This document shows, one piece after another, positions 60,587 to 64,000 of a stretch of DNA of 64,000 nucleotides; within the stretch, counting starts at the first letter, position 1; each line of letters opens with the position of its first letter. Source of the DNA: Cohnella phaseoli (GTDB lineage: Bacteria > Bacillota > Bacilli > Paenibacillales > Paenibacillaceae). Position numbers and translations under genes: made by a program. Location of the stretch: assembly GCF_003386235.1 (NCBI RefSeq), contig NZ_QRDZ01000016.1:1-64000 (forward strand). Direction: 5' to 3'. The notes beneath the pieces were generated by a model, which ran no database searches, was not told where the DNA came from, and saw only the letters and a list, made by a program, of their open reading frames with translations.

Positions 60587-62275
60587 CTACTCCATGCTCG
60601 CGACGCTTACGGATTTTCCTTCTGTAGAGTGCCATACGATGACTTGCCGGTCAGACGTCCACATGATCGGCTCTCCGGTGCCCAGTCGCGTAACCTTGTC
60701 GCTGTCGAGATCGATCAGATAGCTCCCCATCCCCGCCAGCGAGACGGCGTAATACCGAGCGTGCTCATCGTGCGGCTCGGGAAGCGTACGCACGACCTGT
60801 GACGCCGCCTCTTCGCCGAGCTCCGACTTCAGTAAAGCCAACGCCTTCTCCGACAGAACCGACGCCTCCTCCTTGGACTGCAGCCCTTGACGATAATGAT
60901 ACAGCGCTTTGCCTCTGACGGAAGGGAAATCCGAGGTTCCGAATAGAGGAACCGCCACCGTATCTTGATCGGTCCATTCTATGGGATAAATCAAGTGCCA
61001 GCCATTACTGTGCCCGATATACGCCGCTTTGGGGAATGTCGACTCCACCTTGCCCTGCGCATCCACGATCGTAAGATCGGCAGAGGGGCCGAGGTCGGAA
61101 TCCGAGTCCGCCAAGACAGCGATATGCTTCCCGTCAGGGGATGCGGCCATGCCGTAAATGGGACTTTTCGACTCGTAAATCGACTGCTTTGTTCCATCGG
61201 ACGGATTTACGCGAAAGACCGTTTTTAACCCTTTGGCGACATAGAACTCCACTTCCTCTGGCTCCGCAAACGAATAGATCGCGCCGACCCCTTCGTCGCT
61301 GTAGCTCCCCTCGTTGAGGTTGCTCCATTCCTGCACGGTAACATCTCCAATTTCCCTGCTTTCCGGGAAAAACCGATACACGATGCCGTTTCGATTATAA
61401 ATCAGAATTTCCCGGTCGAGGGCTTCGGAATACGGCTGAGTCTGGATCAGCGCAGCCGCATCGAAGCCGTGCTCATGCACGGTTCGTCCGGCGGTATCGA
61501 CCCAGCGCAGCCCGCTCCATGCCCGGCCTTGCCGAATCGTCACTTGGCCGTCGTCTTGCGAAGAATGAACGGAGAATCGCTCTCCGTCCATGCTTTTAAC
61601 CTCGTTCAGCAGCAGTTGAATTTCGGCTCCTTCCGGCAAATCCGGGAACAGAACGACGATTCGGCGCAAATCCGGCATCTTGTAATCCGGCTTCGCAAAG
61701 CTCGCGGCATCCGAACGCAGCAGCAGCGAGGCTTGTACTGCATCCCGGACAGACTGCAGATCGATATCGCGATTAGCCGTCAGGATAACCCTGTCGCTGT
61801 CTTCATCGACGGTAACGTTGAGCTCTGGCTCCGCCTTCTCCGCGGACGGATCGAGCAGCAGTTGCATCCATTCCATGCTCAGTCCCCAAGCTCTCCCGCT
61901 CTCTTCGCCAGGGAGCGAAGCATACAGCTTGACGCTGACCCCCCAACCGTTCGTCTTCCCCATATCCTGAATGGCAAATGTCCGATTCTGCTTAACCCCG
62001 CGAACCACCAACTCGTAGCCTTCGCCCGACTCCTCCGGATCGCCGATATAAGAAGGACGCGCGTTTTTGATTCCCTGCAGCAAGCGCTGAAGAACAACAC
62101 CCTCCCGATGCTCGCGTAGAACGCCGCCATCGCGATTCAACACAGCCATCGATACGACGTCTTCCGGCAACGGAATCGGCACTCGGTCGTTGTTCGCCTT
62201 CTCCGGCTTGATCGGACTGCACGCCGACAAGATCGCCACAACCATCAAAAGCAGCAAAATCCCTCTCCGCGCCAT
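60587..62275 (-). CDS. Lipoprotein with a predicted beta-propeller domain
   Basis: Exported lipoprotein of 562 residues. Signal peptide with lipobox AILSAC (Cys near residue 19). Residues ~20-230 are an unknown alpha/beta region. From about 290 onward the pattern resembles WD40-like/TolB propeller blades (YGMAASPDGKHIAVLADS, LTIVDAQGKVESTFPK). No enzyme motif is seen, so a binding or sensing function outside the membrane is more likely. The gene stands alone and is divergent from the Uma2 gene. Confidence 0.72.
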   Translation of the reverse strand: MARRGILLLLMVVAILSACSPIKPEKANNDRVPIPLPEDVVSMAVLNRDGGVLREHREGVVLQRLLQGIKNARPSYIGDPEESGEGYELVVRGVKQNRTFAIQDMGKTNGWGVSVKLYASLPGEESGRAWGLSMEWMQLLLDPSAEKAEPELNVTVDEDSDRVILTANRDIDLQSVRDAVQASLLLRSDAASFAKPDYKMPDLRRIVVLFPDLPEGAEIQLLLNEVKSMDGERFSVHSSQDDGQVTIRQGRAWSGLRWVDTAGRTVHEHGFDAAALIQTQPYSEALDREILIYNRNGIVYRFFPESREIGDVTVQEWSNLNEGSYSDEGVGAIYSFAEPEEVEFYVAKGLKTVFRVNPSDGTKQSIYESKSPIYGMAASPDGKHIAVLADSDSDLGPSADLTIVDAQGKVESTFPKAAYIGHSNGWHLIYPIEWTDQDTVAVPLFGTSDFPSVRGKALYHYRQGLQSKEEASVLSEKALALLKSELGEEAASQVVRTLPEPHDEHARYYAVSLAGMGSYLIDLDSDKVTRLGTGEPIMWTSDRQVIVWHSTEGKSVSVASME

Positions 62276-62449
62276 GCCACCTAACCCCCTGTAAGTAACC
62301 GATGCTTCTTTGCTAACTTAGACGAGGAAAGCGCCCGGAACGTTGCGACTCAGCAGCCCGGTCACCAGGTTTAAAGCTCCATTCCCTTGTTTCTGCAACG
62401 GTTCTTTAGTCGGCGATCAGATCTCCTCTACCGGTCCATCCGGGTACGG

Positions 62450-62476
62450 TTGGCGTCTCACGATCTATGCTATAAT
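62450..62476 (+). promoter_or_regulatory. Candidate promoter of the Uma2-type gene
   Basis: TATAAT at 62471-62476 is a perfect -10 box. TTGGCG at 62450-62455 may be the -35, but the 15-base spacer is short. Confidence 0.5.
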
Positions 62477-62511
62477 GGGAATAAGAGTATTCTCCGAATG
62501 GAGGAAAGACG

Positions 62512-63084
62512 ATGAAGATGCCGTTAGAACAATCCAAGCTGACTTATCGGCAATATTTGCGGTGGCCGGAAGGCGCGCGGATTGAGTTGATCGATGGGAA
62601 CGTCTACAACATGACCCCTGCACCTTCTCGGATGCATCAAAAAATACTTATGGCGTTAAGTTCCCGATTTGAAGCCCATCTTCGCGGTAAAACCTGCGAA
62701 GTTTACCCCGCTCCCTTTGACGTTCGTCTACCGAAGCCCGGCGTGGCGGATGAAGATACCGATACGGTCGTACAGCCGGATATTACGGTTGTGTGCGATG
62801 TATCCAAGCTAGACGATCGAGGCTGCAAGGGTGCGCCGGATCTTGTTGTCGAAATTATTTCGCCAGGCAGCCTCAAGCTGGACATCTCGACGAAAAAGTC
62901 GCTTTACGAATCCTCCGGGATAAAAGAATACTGGATTGTGTACCCTTCGGAAAAGATCGTTACGATATATACGCTATCGGCAAGTGGCAAGTATGAGTTG
63001 CTCGAATCCTATAGCGTGGACGACGTGATTCCCGTTTCGATCTTCCCGGACTTCGTCATTCATGCGAACGAAATATGGGCCTAA
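62512..63084 (+). CDS. Uma2 family (DUF820) PD-(D/E)XK nuclease-like protein
   Basis: Predicted restriction-endonuclease-like fold, 190 residues. The likely metal site is Asp90 in VQPDITVV and Glu114 in LVVEIISPGS, with Glu25 (IELIDGNVYNM) in the N-terminal helix-strand pair. GGAGG with a seven-base gap precedes the ATG. Uma2 proteins are abundant in some bacteria, and their function is mostly unknown; they are proposed to be DNA nucleases. The gene is divergent from the lipoprotein gene and convergent with the HelD gene. Confidence 0.85.
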   Translation: MKMPLEQSKLTYRQYLRWPEGARIELIDGNVYNMTPAPSRMHQKILMALSSRFEAHLRGKTCEVYPAPFDVRLPKPGVADEDTDTVVQPDITVVCDVSKLDDRGCKGAPDLVVEIISPGSLKLDISTKKSLYESSGIKEYWIVYPSEKIVTIYTLSASGKYELLESYSVDDVIPVSIFPDFVIHANEIWA

Positions 63085-63140
63085 CGGAGGCAATTACGTA
63101 AGTTGGACCTGAATACCGGGCTTACTTGATCCACCTTCAA

Positions 63141-64000
63141 TCACAAAGAACCCGTCCGGTTTTCCATCTCATACAACTCCGAATCAAGATCTCGCAAATA
63201 CGGCGTCACCTCTCCAAGCGAATACAATCTAAGTTGGTGCATGGCGCGGGTGCAGGCGGTATAGAACAGCTTGCGCTCGCTCTCTCGGCCGTAAGCCTGA
63301 GCGGAAGCATCATAGATGAGCACGGCATCGAACTCGACGCCTTTCGCCAGATACGCGGGAATAACCGCAATCCCTTTCTCGAACGTCAGCGTCTCTTTCG
63401 TGACGAGCCGCAGCGCTTCTCCTCCTTGTTCCGTCAAAGCATCGTACGCTTCACGGGCCTCGGCCGCCGTTTTCGTAATCACCGCAATCGAATCGAAACC
63501 CTCGGCCTGCAGCACGGCAAGATCCGCAAAGATTCGCTCATCTCGCTCCTTGCCGTCGCCCAACTTCAACAGGCGCGGCTTGCCTCCGTACCTCTCGAAC
63601 GGGACGATCTCCTCCCCGCCGGGCAGCATCCCCTTCGTAAACGCCACAATTTCCTGCGTGGAGCGATAGCTCCGAACAAGCCGAATCAGATTCGTTTCTT
63701 CATGGCCGTACAGACGAACAAGCGGCGAGTCTTCCTCATGCAAACTGGTCGCCTGCACAAAAATCGCCTGGCCGAAATCGCCCAGTACCGTCATGCGAGC
63801 GCGCGGAAACAATCGTTTTAGAAAAGCATATTGGAACGGCGAATAATCCTGTCCTTCATCTACAAAAACATGCCGCACATCGGTATTTCTCCTCACGCCT
63901 TCCACAAGCTCCCTCATGTACAGGAAAGGAGTCGCATCCTCGTACAGCAGCTCAAGCCGCTCCAGCTTTGCCCGCGTCTGCCTGCCGATTTCCGTCCAAT
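63141..64000 (-). CDS. HelD-type UvrD-like ATPase, C-terminal part (cut by the window edge)
   Basis: Partial gene; the reading frame stays open to base 64000 and the start lies outside the window. The part seen (about 285 residues) has helicase motif II VFVDEGQDYSPFQ, motif III LGDFGQAIF, motif IV LVRSYRSTQEIVAF, and motifs V-VI as VEFDAVLIYDA and LFYTACTRAMHQL. The upstream in-frame segment YEDATPFLYMRELVEG fits HelD proteins, which release RNA polymerase from stalled complexes in Bacillota. The call rests on this pattern, as the HelD-specific N-terminus is not visible. Confidence 0.88.
   Translation of the reverse strand, partial: WTEIGRQTRAKLERLELLYEDATPFLYMRELVEGVRRNTDVRHVFVDEGQDYSPFQYAFLKRLFPRARMTVLGDFGQAIFVQATSLHEEDSPLVRLYGHEETNLIRLVRSYRSTQEIVAFTKGMLPGGEEIVPFERYGGKPRLLKLGDGKERDERIFADLAVLQAEGFDSIAVITKTAAEAREAYDALTEQGGEALRLVTKETLTFEKGIAVIPAYLAKGVEFDAVLIYDASAQAYGRESERKLFYTACTRAMHQLRLYSLGEVTPYLRDLDSELYEMENRTGSL

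Overview
The window looks like a chromosome segment of a spore-forming, moderately GC-rich Bacillota of the Paenibacillaceae (Paenibacillus/Cohnella type). The evidence is strong AGGAGG ribosome sites with GTG and TTG starts, SLH-anchored surface proteins, YesM/YesN two-component pairs beside LplA/LplB/LplC-type sugar transporters, many glycosidases, and a HelD-type ATPase at the right edge. I see no rRNA, tRNA, CRISPR array or intact insertion sequence. Most genes lie on the minus strand.

Left part (1-10.3 kb): the end of a sulfonate-type import/monooxygenase cluster (SsuC-like permease, NtaA/SnaA-like flavin monooxygenase, aldo/keto reductase), an AraC-GyrI regulator, a secreted transglutaminase-like protein, a six-hairpin glycosidase divergent from an AraC regulator, and an unrecognised two-gene cassette. 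From 10.3 to 10.9 kb there is a gene-free stretch with seven 42-bp tandem repeats and a 220-bp inverted-repeat relic. Two large SLH-anchored exported proteins follow (10.9-16.2 kb).

Polysaccharide locus 1 (16.3-31.6 kb) runs on the minus strand: DUF4091/GH123-like enzyme, YesM kinase, YesN regulator, LplB permease, glycosidase, LplC permease, lipoprotein binding protein, secreted beta-helix protein, TIM-barrel enzyme. Two promoters here share a 38-bp upstream element that may be the YesN site. Next comes a compact BlaI / M56 peptidase / Lgt-like operon (31.7-33.9 kb) with BlaI-type palindromes before both blaI and the lgt-like gene. Two small unknown proteins and a GH20 hexosaminidase follow. 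Locus 2 (36.9-48.7 kb) has two GH3 enzymes, two permeases, a binding protein and a second YesN/YesM pair.

Right part: a decayed alpha/beta-hydrolase fragment, an AqpZ-like channel, and a nine-gene catabolic operon (50-60.3 kb). The operon contains a GldA-type dehydrogenase, an AGPS-like FAD oxidase, an SDR, an FGGY kinase, an AllA-like cupin, a ribose-type ABC importer and a YhfZ-like GntR regulator. It has a clear promoter with a palindromic operator at +1 and a second operator-like copy inside. The window closes with a beta-propeller-like lipoprotein, a Uma2-type nuclease and a partial HelD ATPase.

In several genes the ribosome-binding site points to a start inside the longest open frame. 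I give the corrected start and the reason in each case.
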